NCBI RefSeq assembly: GCF_900115365.1
Contig: NZ_FOWD01000017.1
Span: forward strand, 1-64,000
Source of the DNA: Anaerocolumna aminovalerica
Lineage (GTDB): Bacteria > Bacillota > Clostridia > Lachnospirales > Lachnospiraceae
Reading direction: 5' to 3'
Length of the DNA stretch: 64,000 nt
Positions 35,462 to 44,607 of the stretch are shown here, one piece after another. The notes below the pieces were generated by a model. That model had not been told where the DNA came from, made no database searches, and saw only the letters and a list, made by a program, of their open reading frames with translations. The translations under genes and the position numbers were made by a program. Position 1 is the stretch's first letter; each line of letters starts with the position of its first letter.

Positions 35462-36160
35462 ATGATAATAGCTATTCACCAGCCAGATTATATACCTTAT
35501 CCGGGATATTTTTATAAGATTGCTCAATGCGATTGTTTTGTTTTTCTTGACGATGCCCAGTATTCCAATGAAGGTTTTAGCAATTGGAACCGGATCAAGT
35601 CACCTCAGGGAGAACTCCGGCTCAAGGCTCCTGTACAGCAGACATTAGGAAACCTTATACAGGAAGTAAAGACCAGAGATTATCTGGGATGGAAACAAAA
35701 GCAACTGAAAACTTTATGGATGAATTATAAAAGAGCTAAATATTTTGAACCGGTTTATTCGGATTTTGAAAGTATTTTACTTCCTGAGTATGAGAATATT
35801 GCAGATATGAATATTGCAATTATTCAACTTTTTTGCCGTAAACTTGGTATAACCAAAAGGTTTGAGCGTTCTTCTTCCTTAGGTATTACAACTCTGAAAG
35901 AGGAGCGGATACTAGACATATGTACTTTGCTAAAAGGCAGTGTTTATCTATCCGGAAAGGGAGCCAGGGTATACCAGGACAGCGGACATTTTCTTGAATC
36001 TGGTATAGAGCTTAGATATACCGATTACCATTCCATTATCTATGAACAGCTATGGGGAGAATTCCTGCCTGATTTATCGATAATAGACTACCTGTTTAAT
36101 CATGGTTACGACTGGGATTCTATTAAAGTGCAAATAAGGGGGAGGAACCATGGAAGTTAA
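35462..36160 (+). CDS. WbqC-family protein (232 aa)
   Basis: Matches the WbqC-like family, found in O-antigen and capsule loci with no firmly known reaction. Family signatures are AIHQPDYIPYPGYFYKI, FLDDAQYSNEGFSNWNRI and a basic middle segment. The start at 35462 has AAGGAG about 9 nt upstream. Its end overlaps the next gene by 11 nt. It sits with two DegT-like proteins, a FemAB-like protein and a deacetylase, a set often associated with rare amino-sugar substituents. Confidence 0.85.
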   Translation: MIIAIHQPDYIPYPGYFYKIAQCDCFVFLDDAQYSNEGFSNWNRIKSPQGELRLKAPVQQTLGNLIQEVKTRDYLGWKQKQLKTLWMNYKRAKYFEPVYSDFESILLPEYENIADMNIAIIQLFCRKLGITKRFERSSSLGITTLKEERILDICTLLKGSVYLSGKGARVYQDSGHFLESGIELRYTDYHSIIYEQLWGEFLPDLSIIDYLFNHGYDWDSIKVQIRGRNHGS

Positions 36161-37127
36161 AAAAGAAATAGGAAGTTTCCTTGAGTTGGATTTCTTCAAG
36201 GGACTTGAATATTATAAAGGCAATGCTGCACGTTTAAATTCTGCCAGGGCCGGTATTTATCATGCTGCACGTGTACTTAATTGTCATACTGTTTTACTCC
36301 CCTATTACCAATGTGAAACGGTAAGGGATTTTCTTTTAAAAAAGGGGATAAAGGTTCTTTACTATTTAATAGATAGGAAATTTAGCCCAAAGATACAAGC
36401 CTGTCCAGAGAATACGGCAATTGTACTTGTTAATTACTTTGGAATTATGGGGCATGATAGAATGAGCCATTTATCATCCAATTACCAGAATGTGATTATT
36501 GATAATTCCCAGGCCTTTTTTTCACCAGCTATAGAAGGCTGCATGAATGTATATTCTGCAAGAAAATTTATTGGGGTACCGGATGGTGCCTATGTTATTG
36601 GGAATCATGCGGAGGATTATTTACAGAAATATGAACTGGATTATTCTTCCGATACAAGTCTGTTTTTATTACAGCGTATCGAATATGGATGTGAGGGGAA
36701 GGCATATCAAGCCAGGGAAGCCAATGAAGCCAGGATAAATCAATCCGATATAAAGAGAATGTCTAAATTAACACATGCTATATTAGATGGAACGGATTAT
36801 GAGCATATAAAGAGCAAACGGCGGAAAAACTTCAAAACTGCCTGTAACTTATTTGACAACATCAACAAAATCAATCCGGGTGTATTCTATTCCGATGATT
36901 GTATTCCCATGGTGTATCCATTGGTAGTGGAAGATGAGAAGTTATTGCCCGGATTAATTAAACATAAAGTATTCCAGGGACATTGGTGGAATTATCTTTT
37001 AGCGGAAACGGATCCTGATTCTTTTGAATACTATATGTCAAAATATATGATTCCGATAACCATAGACCAAAGATATGGTGAAAATGAAATGAAATATATT
37101 TTTAATATTATAAGTAAGGAATTATGA
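36150..37127 (+). CDS. Second divergent DegT-like PLP protein (325 aa)
   Basis: A shorter relative of the protein at 31675. Shared features are the N-terminal ARLNSARAGIYHAA region, VIIDNSQAFFS in place of the Asp-binding motif, and YSARKFIGVPDGAYV, where the Lys matches the PLP lysine of the first copy. Here Asn precedes the usual pyridine-binding site (IIDNSQ). The C-terminus QGHWWNYLL and TIDQRYG also parallel the first copy (PIHWSR, CDQRYD). The function is unknown. AGGGGGAGG precedes the start. Confidence 0.7.
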   Translation: MEVKKEIGSFLELDFFKGLEYYKGNAARLNSARAGIYHAARVLNCHTVLLPYYQCETVRDFLLKKGIKVLYYLIDRKFSPKIQACPENTAIVLVNYFGIMGHDRMSHLSSNYQNVIIDNSQAFFSPAIEGCMNVYSARKFIGVPDGAYVIGNHAEDYLQKYELDYSSDTSLFLLQRIEYGCEGKAYQAREANEARINQSDIKRMSKLTHAILDGTDYEHIKSKRRKNFKTACNLFDNINKINPGVFYSDDCIPMVYPLVVEDEKLLPGLIKHKVFQGHWWNYLLAETDPDSFEYYMSKYMIPITIDQRYGENEMKYIFNIISKEL

Positions 37128-37131
37128 TTCA

Positions 37132-39066
37132 ATGAAAGTATTATTGATAACAATGTCATGGCCTGACAGAGGGGAATATAATCTGTATACAGATCTTATG
37201 CAGGAATTTATTGAACAAGGGCATCAGGTTACTGTGGTATCTGTAAATGATAGGAAAAATAATCAGGAATCAAATCTGTCCTACGTAGATAAGATACAGA
37301 TTCTGCATATAAGAACTGGAAATATACAAAAAACCAATAAATATTCTAAGGTCATATTTTCATTTCTTGCAAATCCACAGATTATATATGCTGCACATAA
37401 GTATCTAAGAAAACAGACCTTTCATTTAATTCTTTTTACAACACCGCCTATTACTTTATCGCCAAGTGTGGTTCTGTTAAAAAGAATATATAATGCTAAA
37501 CTATATCTTTTGTTAAAAGATATATGGCCTCAGGACACGGTTGATTTGGGCGCTATGAAAAAAGGTGGTATTGTCTGGTTAGTTTTTCGATATTTAGAAA
37601 AGTTCACTTATAAAAATTCGGATTATATTGGGTGCATGTCAAAGGCAAATGTAGAATATGTAAAAAGAAACAATAAATATCTAAAAGATAAAATTATTCA
37701 GGTGTGTCCAAATAGTCAGAAAGTACGAGACTTACCAATTGTAGACAGAGATTTTATCAGAGAAAGATATGATTTGCCAAAAGACAAAATTATTCTTGTA
37801 TATGGCGGAAATCTGGGAAAATCTCAGGGAATAGAGTTTTTAATTGATATCATACATTCCTATAAAGAAGACTCCGATTATTTCTTTTTAATCGTAGGGT
37901 CTGGTACCGAATATGATTTTTTATACAAGATAATAAACAGTATGCCCTTCCAAAATGCAAAAATATTACCATGGATTCATAAAAAAGATTTTATCCAGTT
38001 AATTCAGGCCTGTGATATAGGTCTCATCTTGCTGGATAAAAAAAATACAGTACCTAATTTTCCATCCAGGCTGCTGACTTATCTGAACACTAAAATCCCA
38101 ATTATTGCTGCTGTTGATAAAGCTACGGATATTGGTGATATTATTGAAAGCGCCGGCTGCGGGGTGAAAACCTACCATGGGGATATAGATGGTTTCAGGC
38201 AGGCGGCAGAAAAAATGAAACAAGAAGAGACCAGAAAGTTAATGGGGGAAAATGGGTACCAACTGTTTTTGGATAAATATTCCTCGAATAAGAGTTATAA
38301 GATAATCATGGAGCATTTTCAGGAAGAAGAGCAAATAAAAGAGCAAGTAGAAAAACAGATAGAAGAGCAAATAGAAAAGCAGGATAAGATTATGAATGGG
38401 CATATTAGAGCAAAAAATCATGAAGGGAGGATGAGTTCAATAAAAACAATAAAGAGTTTTATTTTGTCTTCAATCTTTAAGCTTGTTAATTTTATCTGCT
38501 ATGGAGATTTACCAACCACTTATTATTTGAAAAAGGGCATGAAGATAGGCTGCAATTTTCACAGACAGACAGCAACGAAATTTGATCCTGCCCATTGCTA
38601 TCTTATAGAGATCGGAGATAACGTAACAGTGGCTAATAATGTTCAGATTCTTGCCCATGACCAGTCTGCCAGAGTTCACCTGGGGTATGGTAAAGTTGGA
38701 AGAGTAGTTATCGGAAATAAGGTATTCATAGGTGCAAGGACTTTAATATTACCTGGAGTAATAATTGGAGACAATGTAATTATTGGTGCCGGGAGTGTGG
38801 TAACAAAAAGTATTCCTAACAATTCAGTTGCAGTTGGTGTACCTGCCAGAGTAATTGGGACTACTGGGGATTATCTTATAAAATACAAAAAAGAATTATT
38901 AACAAAGCCGGTGTTTAACAAATCTTATAGCAATAGCCGGAAATTATCAAAAGGTCAAAAAGCGAAAATAATAAAAACCTGTAAAGAGGGTTATGCATAT
39001 ATTGAATTAGGTAAAGTAATTGAATATGGAAGAAGGAAACAAGATCTGCATGATCAATACTATTAA
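37132..39066 (+). CDS. Glycosyltransferase GT4 fused to left-handed beta-helix acetyltransferase (644 aa)
   Basis: Residues about 1-400 are a GT4, GT-B-fold transferase of the WbuB type with LVYGGNLGKSQGIEFLI and NFPSRLLTYLNTKIPI, close to those acting on FucNAc or similar. A Glu/Gln/Lys-rich coiled linker (about 405-425) leads to a hexapeptide-repeat domain (about 440-600), with IEIGDNVTVANNVQILAHD and GARTLILPGVIIGDNVIIGA typical of sugar O-acetyltransferases. The two activities are usually separate genes, so acetylation may be tied to a specific transfer step. The start is 4 nt past the previous stop. Confidence 0.88.
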   Translation: MKVLLITMSWPDRGEYNLYTDLMQEFIEQGHQVTVVSVNDRKNNQESNLSYVDKIQILHIRTGNIQKTNKYSKVIFSFLANPQIIYAAHKYLRKQTFHLILFTTPPITLSPSVVLLKRIYNAKLYLLLKDIWPQDTVDLGAMKKGGIVWLVFRYLEKFTYKNSDYIGCMSKANVEYVKRNNKYLKDKIIQVCPNSQKVRDLPIVDRDFIRERYDLPKDKIILVYGGNLGKSQGIEFLIDIIHSYKEDSDYFFLIVGSGTEYDFLYKIINSMPFQNAKILPWIHKKDFIQLIQACDIGLILLDKKNTVPNFPSRLLTYLNTKIPIIAAVDKATDIGDIIESAGCGVKTYHGDIDGFRQAAEKMKQEETRKLMGENGYQLFLDKYSSNKSYKIIMEHFQEEEQIKEQVEKQIEEQIEKQDKIMNGHIRAKNHEGRMSSIKTIKSFILSSIFKLVNFICYGDLPTTYYLKKGMKIGCNFHRQTATKFDPAHCYLIEIGDNVTVANNVQILAHDQSARVHLGYGKVGRVVIGNKVFIGARTLILPGVIIGDNVIIGAGSVVTKSIPNNSVAVGVPARVIGTTGDYLIKYKKELLTKPVFNKSYSNSRKLSKGQKAKIIKTCKEGYAYIELGKVIEYGRRKQDLHDQYY

Positions 39067-39727
39067 ACAAATATTATTAAAGAATCATAAACTATCCTTA
39101 GTCTTTGCCTATTTTTATACTCATCTGTTTGGATTGAACAGAATGAAAGGGAAAAATAGGAATCAGATCCACCTTAAAAACTGTTTCATGAAAAACAGCC
39201 AGATTAAAATAAAAGGCAGGAATAATAAAATATTTGCAGATAATCAATGTGTATTATCCAGATGTAAGATAAATATTACCGGAGATAACAATAAGATATT
39301 TATAGGCAGCAGGGTATCTGCTGTAGATTGTGAAATACATATAGAGGATAATAACAATCTTGTATGGATTGGGATGGGAACACATATCAGCGGAAGGACT
39401 CACTTAGCATGTATGGAAGGAAGTAAAATTACAATAGGGGAAAGATGTCTTTTCTCCTCAGATATTGTTTTTCGGACAGGAGACAGTCATTCTATTCTTG
39501 ATTTACAGGGGAAACGTATTAACCAGTCAAAGGATATCAGAATAGAAGATCATGTATGGATTGGTAATAAAACCATAGTAACAAAAGGAGCAAAAATAGC
39601 CCAGGATTCTATTGCAGCAACGGGTGCAATTGTTACAGAAAAATTTGACGAACCCAATGTTATATTAGGGGGGATTCCGGCTAAGGTAATAAAAAGGGGC
39701 ATTAACTGGGATGAAAGAAGGATATAA
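39050..39727 (+). CDS. Hexapeptide-repeat acyltransferase (225 aa)
   Basis: A left-handed beta-helix protein with imperfect hexapeptide repeats such as IKGRNNKIFADN and ITGDNNKIFIGS. The C-terminal part, IEDHVWIGNKTIVTKGAKI, ending in GGIPAKVIKRG, is the classic acetyltransferase tail. It likely O- or N-acetylates a repeat-unit sugar. The start is uncertain: ATG 39050 lies 10 nt after GAAGGAAA, and ATG 39026 is also in frame. It overlaps the previous gene by 17 nt. Confidence 0.82.
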   Translation: MINTIKQILLKNHKLSLVFAYFYTHLFGLNRMKGKNRNQIHLKNCFMKNSQIKIKGRNNKIFADNQCVLSRCKINITGDNNKIFIGSRVSAVDCEIHIEDNNNLVWIGMGTHISGRTHLACMEGSKITIGERCLFSSDIVFRTGDSHSILDLQGKRINQSKDIRIEDHVWIGNKTIVTKGAKIAQDSIAATGAIVTEKFDEPNVILGGIPAKVIKRGINWDERRI

Positions 39728-39739
39728 TCTGGTGAGTAT

Positions 39740-40747
39740 ATGAATAAATCGAAAAGCTTTTCTGAAAGAGATTATATATTCGTTGTAAAAGCATTTGCTT
39801 TATTAAGTATTGTTGCTGCACATGTTGCAACTGTACCCCAAAATTCTCCACCATGGACTGTTTTATTGGGATATATCCTAAGCAGCATTGGTTCAATTGG
39901 TGTTGGCGTATTTTTCTTACTTTCCGGATATCTTTACTTCCGAACTACTAAAACATTCTGCCAATTTTTTTATTCCAAAATCAGGACCATTTTAATTCCA
40001 TGGTTTTTTTGCGGAACTTTCCTGTTTTTGTATGTTGTTCTACGTAAAGGTGGATTAAATTTATATAATTGGTTTACGACACTTACTGTATTTAGTCATT
40101 TATATTATTTGACAGTTTTAATGATCTTTTATTTATTGTTTTGGAAGTTAAGAAATAATAATTGTTTTTTAATCTTCTTCAGCTGTTTATCCATAATTAG
40201 CATTACTTTAACCGGACAGGAAATACTGGATATTTATCCATATATTAACCCTTTGAATTGGGCCCTTTACTTTATACTTGGTTTGCTTATCCGAAAGTAT
40301 GATCTTCTTGAAAAATTGGCTTTGTTTTGTAAGAAATGGCTTGTAATGATAAGCTGTGTATATGTAATTATTTTAATTATCTATCTGTCTTGGGGCATAT
40401 ACATCAGTTATTGGAAACATGCTGCAATAATTGCTGAACTGTTTGCAATTGCTTTAGTACTGGGAATATCTAGTTATTGCTCCGGTATGAAAAAAACAAA
40501 TTGGTTTGTCTACCTGGGTAAGATGTCATTTTCCATATATTTATTGCATACACCATTTGCAGGAATTATTACGAACCTGTTTAATCATTTTCATCTTTGG
40601 TATTTTACATTATTCAGGCCTTTGATTGTTATATTAATGACTCTACTAGGTATTGAAATAGTACGGTATCTATCTAAAAAAATCAAAGTAAATAAAATTG
40701 CAGATATATTACTTGGAGTCTATAAGACAGACAGGAGCCGGACATGA
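39740..40747 (+). CDS. Integral membrane acyltransferase, acyltransferase-3 family (335 aa)
   Basis: A 10-helix membrane protein that moves acyl groups across or at the membrane to sugars, often O-acetylation of surface polysaccharides. The catalytic His region is LLSIVAAHVATVPQ near residue 30, and FFLLSGYLYFRT near 75 is also conserved. Its end overlaps the next gene as ATGA. It is the third acetyltransferase-type activity in this locus, after the GT4 fusion and the hexapeptide protein. Confidence 0.88.
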   Translation: MNKSKSFSERDYIFVVKAFALLSIVAAHVATVPQNSPPWTVLLGYILSSIGSIGVGVFFLLSGYLYFRTTKTFCQFFYSKIRTILIPWFFCGTFLFLYVVLRKGGLNLYNWFTTLTVFSHLYYLTVLMIFYLLFWKLRNNNCFLIFFSCLSIISITLTGQEILDIYPYINPLNWALYFILGLLIRKYDLLEKLALFCKKWLVMISCVYVIILIIYLSWGIYISYWKHAAIIAELFAIALVLGISSYCSGMKKTNWFVYLGKMSFSIYLLHTPFAGIITNLFNHFHLWYFTLFRPLIVILMTLLGIEIVRYLSKKIKVNKIADILLGVYKTDRSRT

Positions 40748-41940
40748 GAATTTTATTAATCAATTCTGACATTGGATATGGAAGCACAGGAAGAATTACC
40801 AGTGATCTGTATCATTCCATAATAGCATCTGAAAATGAGGCAGGAATAGGGTATGGAAGAGAATGTACGGAAGATCTGACCGGTAATATAAGAATAGGAA
40901 ACCAATTGGATGTTTATATTCATGCATTAAAAACAAGGCTGTTTGACTTACAGGGTTTTGGGTCTGTTAAGGCAACAAGGAAGTTTATACAGCAAATTAA
41001 AGTATACCGCCCTGACCTGATTCATCTCCATAATATTCATGGAAGTTATATTAATATTAAGTTATTGTTTGAATACATAAAGGAAATGGGGATACCTGTC
41101 ATATGGACACTGCATGACTGTTGGGCTTATACAGGTCATTGTGCCCATTATACCTTTGTGAATTGTAATAGATGGAAAACAGGATGTCATAATTGCATCC
41201 AAAAGACCTTATACCCGGCTAGTTACTTATTTGATAATTCAAAGAAGAATTATAGTTTAAAAAAAGAAATTTTTACCGGTGTAGAAAACTTAACCATAGT
41301 TACGGTCTCTAACTGGCTAAAGGATGAAGTTAAGAATTCTTTCCTAAGGGATTATGAGGTTAGAGTAATATCAAATGGAATTGATCTCAATATATTTAAG
41401 CCTTCCATAAGCAGCTTTCGGCAAAATAATCATTTAGAAAATATAACAATACTATTGGGAGTAGCATCCATATGGAGTGACAGAAAAGGGTTAGGGTTAT
41501 TCAATGATTTAGCAGAAAAATTAGACAATAACTATAAAATTGTGCTTGTGGGAATGGAAAAAAAGCAAAGAAAGTTACTTTCCGGCAATATATTGGCTGT
41601 AAGCCGTACTAACCAATTAACAGAATTGGCAGAAATTTATTCCGCAGCGGATATATTTCTTAATCCATCTATGGAAGAGACTTTTGGAATGGTATCATTG
41701 GAAGCCCTGGCATGTGGGACACAAGTTATTACCAATAAATATTCCGCTAATCCGGAACTGGTTAACGAAAAATGTGGAATGATCGTAGAAGATATCAATG
41801 CAGAATCGTATATGACTGCAATCAGAGAATTAAAAAAAATGCCTAAGGATGCAAATGATTGCGTTCAATGGGCGAAACAATTCAATAAGAATAAATGTTA
41901 TCAGGCTTATTTAGATTTATATAAGGAAGTGATTCCATGA
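40744..41940 (+). CDS. Glycosyltransferase family 4 (398 aa)
   Basis: A GT-B-fold retaining transferase. It begins MRILLINSDIGYGSTGRIT and has the typical loop IPVIWTLHDCWAYTGHCAHY found in GT4 enzymes of the WcaC/Bme6 style, with a Cys-rich stretch after it. The C-terminal donor site is PSMEETFGMVSLEALACGT with the ExxxFGxxxxE pattern. Its start and end overlap neighbours as ATGA, so translation is tightly coupled. The specificity is not predictable. Confidence 0.9.
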   Translation: MRILLINSDIGYGSTGRITSDLYHSIIASENEAGIGYGRECTEDLTGNIRIGNQLDVYIHALKTRLFDLQGFGSVKATRKFIQQIKVYRPDLIHLHNIHGSYINIKLLFEYIKEMGIPVIWTLHDCWAYTGHCAHYTFVNCNRWKTGCHNCIQKTLYPASYLFDNSKKNYSLKKEIFTGVENLTIVTVSNWLKDEVKNSFLRDYEVRVISNGIDLNIFKPSISSFRQNNHLENITILLGVASIWSDRKGLGLFNDLAEKLDNNYKIVLVGMEKKQRKLLSGNILAVSRTNQLTELAEIYSAADIFLNPSMEETFGMVSLEALACGTQVITNKYSANPELVNEKCGMIVEDINAESYMTAIRELKKMPKDANDCVQWAKQFNKNKCYQAYLDLYKEVIP

Positions 41941-43046
41941 AAATTTTATGGTTAATCAATATACCCTCCCCATACAGAGTGGATTTTTTTTCGGAGTTGG
42001 GAAAATACTGTGAACTAACGGTACTATTTGAAAAATTTACATCAACAGAACGGGATGAAAGCTGGAGCTATCATCATTTTGTTAATTTTACCGGAGTTAT
42101 AATGAAAGGAATCCCCGTTGATGTAGATAAAGCTGTTTGTTTAGGAATGATAAAGTATTTAAAAAAAGAAAAGTATGATTATATAGTCGTATCCAATATA
42201 GCAACTCCAACTGGAATTATTGCTATTGAATATATGAAGTTTCGTAAAATTCCATATTTACTGGAAGGCGATGGTGGATTTTCTAAGGATGGAAAGGGGC
42301 TGAAAGAAGCTTATAAAAAGCATTTAATAAAAGGTGCAGCCGGTTATTTCAGTACTTCACAAAATCACGATGAATATTTTATTACCTATGGAGCCAAGAA
42401 AGAAAAAATATTCCGCTATCCTTTTACCTCCCTAAAAGATCAGGATATCAGTTCTCACATAGCAGAGAATGAGGAAAAACTCCAATTAAAAAAAGAACTG
42501 GGTGCTGAAAGAGAAAAGGTAATTTTATCTGTAGGACAATTTATTGACAGAAAGGGTTATGATATTTTATTCCTATCCTGCAAAGATATCCGTCCCAACG
42601 TGGATATCTACATTGTTGGTGGGAAGCCCACAGATAAATATATCAGTCTTCTAAAAGAATTAGATCTAAAAAATGTTCATTTTGTAGAATTTAAATCCAG
42701 AGAAGAATTAAGAAATTACTATCAGATGGCCGATTTATTTGTTCTGCCAACGAGAGAGGATATATGGGGGTTAGTGATCAATGAGGCTATGGCTCATGGT
42801 TTACCTGTGGTAACTACTGAAAAATGTATAGCGGGAACAGAGTTAATTGAGGATTATGAGAATGGCTTTCTTATTCCTTCAGAAGATCCAGAAGCACTTG
42901 CACAAAAAATAAATGAGATTCTGGAAAATGAGGATTTAAGATTAAAAATGTCAAATAACAATAGAAATAAAATCAGGAAATATACCATTGAGACCATGGT
43001 AAAGCGACATATAGATGTATTTATGACTCTAAAAGAAGAAAAATAA
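41937..43046 (+). CDS. Glycosyltransferase family 4 (369 aa)
   Basis: A second GT-B enzyme, starting MKILWLINIPSPYRVDFFSE, a form frequent in polysaccharide loci. The C-terminal half has ILSVGQFIDRKGYDILF and the donor motif PTREDIWGLVINEAMAHGLP with ExxxxGxxxxE-like spacing. It overlaps the preceding gene by 4 nt. The acceptor and donor are unknown. Confidence 0.9.
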   Translation: MKILWLINIPSPYRVDFFSELGKYCELTVLFEKFTSTERDESWSYHHFVNFTGVIMKGIPVDVDKAVCLGMIKYLKKEKYDYIVVSNIATPTGIIAIEYMKFRKIPYLLEGDGGFSKDGKGLKEAYKKHLIKGAAGYFSTSQNHDEYFITYGAKKEKIFRYPFTSLKDQDISSHIAENEEKLQLKKELGAEREKVILSVGQFIDRKGYDILFLSCKDIRPNVDIYIVGGKPTDKYISLLKELDLKNVHFVEFKSREELRNYYQMADLFVLPTREDIWGLVINEAMAHGLPVVTTEKCIAGTELIEDYENGFLIPSEDPEALAQKINEILENEDLRLKMSNNNRNKIRKYTIETMVKRHIDVFMTLKEEK

Positions 43047-43116
43047 TTAATTTTTCAAAATATTTAATTATTACCTCTATTGCATCCATTCTGATTAGGA
43101 GAGGATATGATACAAA

Positions 43117-44295
43117 ATGAAAGTTTTATTTTTAGGGTATGGGGTCAGCCGGGAAACTGCTTCAAAATTATATGGTGCATCGGTGGCCGGTAATAAAATG
43201 CAGGTCAATGTATTGGAGCAGTTAGCCAAGTATCCGGATATTGATCTGAAATGTATTACAATATACCCTGTTGCTGCTTACCCTAATGGAAAATTATTTA
43301 TAAAACGGGAGAGAATCTGCCTATTTGATTCATTTTATTCCCTTAAAATAGGATTTCTTAATTTACCATTCCTAAAACAAGTATGTGAAACCCTTTCTAC
43401 CTATATTGAAGGAAAAAGACTTATTGAAAAATATAAAATAAAAACTATTTTTACTTTTAACATGTTTCCTCAAGTGGGATTACCTGCAAAATGGCTCAAA
43501 AAGAAATATGACTGTAACATAGTGACACTTCTTGCTGATCTGCCCATTGATGATACGGTTGGCAGAAAGGGTATTTCAAAGGTGCTTCGACGGATATTTG
43601 ATCACTTAACCTGGAAGGGAATCTCATTCTGTAACAAAATAATCACATTAAATAAATATGCAATCCAGTTATATGCACCTGATAAGCCTTATATTGTAAT
43701 GGAGGGGGGATTGGATCCCCGTGATATTAATGATATACCAGTAAAAATACCTGTAAAAAAGAATCTAGTTTATTCAGGAGCTCTTGTTGAATATAGTGGA
43801 ATTATCAATTTAATAAAGGCTATGGAATATGTAGAGGATAAAGAGGTCATTCTTAATATTTATGGTAGTGGACAGATTACGGAGTATGTAGTTCAATGCG
43901 CGGAGAAAATGAATAACGTCCGCTATTGGGGAAAAGTTGATAACAATTCCATGAAGAGAATCCAAAGGGAAGCTTACTTACTCATTAATCCCAGACCGGT
44001 TGAAAATCTTATCTCTAAAGTTACATTTCCTTCCAAGATATTTGAATATATGGTCAGCGGAACTCCGGTACTGACCACAAGACTAAATGGTTTTACAGAA
44101 GAATATTACGATAAAATGTTTTTTGTAGAGAATAACGAACCCAATCAATTAGCCGGTAAAATCAATGAAGTAATGGGGCTGCCAAGGAGTGTTTTAAGAA
44201 AAAAGGCATTGTTAGCCAGACAATTTGTTTTAGAAAATAAGACATGGGAAAAGCAATGTAAAAAAATATATGAATTTATTAAAGAAGAAGTGTGA
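43117..44295 (+). CDS. Glycosyltransferase, GT-B fold (392 aa)
   Basis: Another predicted cytosolic GT-B transferase. It starts MKVLFLGYGVSRETASKL. The C-terminal half has VYSGALVEYSGIINLIKAM and PSKIFEYMVSGTPVLTTRL, the donor-binding region of GT4-like enzymes. GAGAGG precedes the ATG by about 13 nt, a loose ribosome site. The last three codons lie inside the first unit of the tandem repeat at 44287, so the repeat has supplied the stop codon and perhaps replaced the original C-terminus. Confidence 0.88.
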   Translation: MKVLFLGYGVSRETASKLYGASVAGNKMQVNVLEQLAKYPDIDLKCITIYPVAAYPNGKLFIKRERICLFDSFYSLKIGFLNLPFLKQVCETLSTYIEGKRLIEKYKIKTIFTFNMFPQVGLPAKWLKKKYDCNIVTLLADLPIDDTVGRKGISKVLRRIFDHLTWKGISFCNKIITLNKYAIQLYAPDKPYIVMEGGLDPRDINDIPVKIPVKKNLVYSGALVEYSGIINLIKAMEYVEDKEVILNIYGSGQITEYVVQCAEKMNNVRYWGKVDNNSMKRIQREAYLLINPRPVENLISKVTFPSKIFEYMVSGTPVLTTRLNGFTEEYYDKMFFVENNEPNQLAGKINEVMGLPRSVLRKKALLARQFVLENKTWEKQCKKIYEFIKEEV

Positions 44296-44549
44296 AGAAA
44301 AAGCATCTTCCCACTTGGAAGAACTCCAACATGAGAATTCATAGGAATTCTCACGTTGAACTTCTTCTCTATTATTTGAGATGTCGCGAAGCGACAACAA
44401 TATGGAAGTGTGAAGGAAAAGCATCTTCCCACTTGGAAGAACTCCAACATGAGAATCCATTGGAATTCTCACGTTGAACTTCTTCTCTATTATTTAGATG
44501 TCGCGAAGCGACAACAATATGGAAGTGTGAAGGAAAAGCTTCCCACTTA
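44287..44549 (+). repeat. Tandem structured repeat: 118 bp, 117 bp and a 28-bp partial copy
   Basis: Unit 1 (44287-44404) and unit 2 (44405-44521) are near identical; a third copy starts at 44522 and stops after about 28 bp. Each unit holds a long hairpin with TGAGAATTC / GAATTCTCA at its tip and CAAC/GTTG and GAAGAA/TTCTTC below, followed by a second hairpin TGTCGC-GAA-GCGACA. Open frames across it are by-products of the repeats. A related hairpin with swapped base pairs occurs at 46881. It fills the gap between a glycosyltransferase and the polymerase gene. Confidence 0.85.
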
Positions 44550-44607
44550 AAGTTTATGTCAGATAGAATCAGGGCAGTTTGATTCTGCCTGGCTTGGAGG
44601 ACTGAAT

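Noticed and set aside
44292-44477. Open frames on both strands in the tandem repeat
   Set aside because: They arise from the repeated non-coding unit; no ribosome site and no family match.
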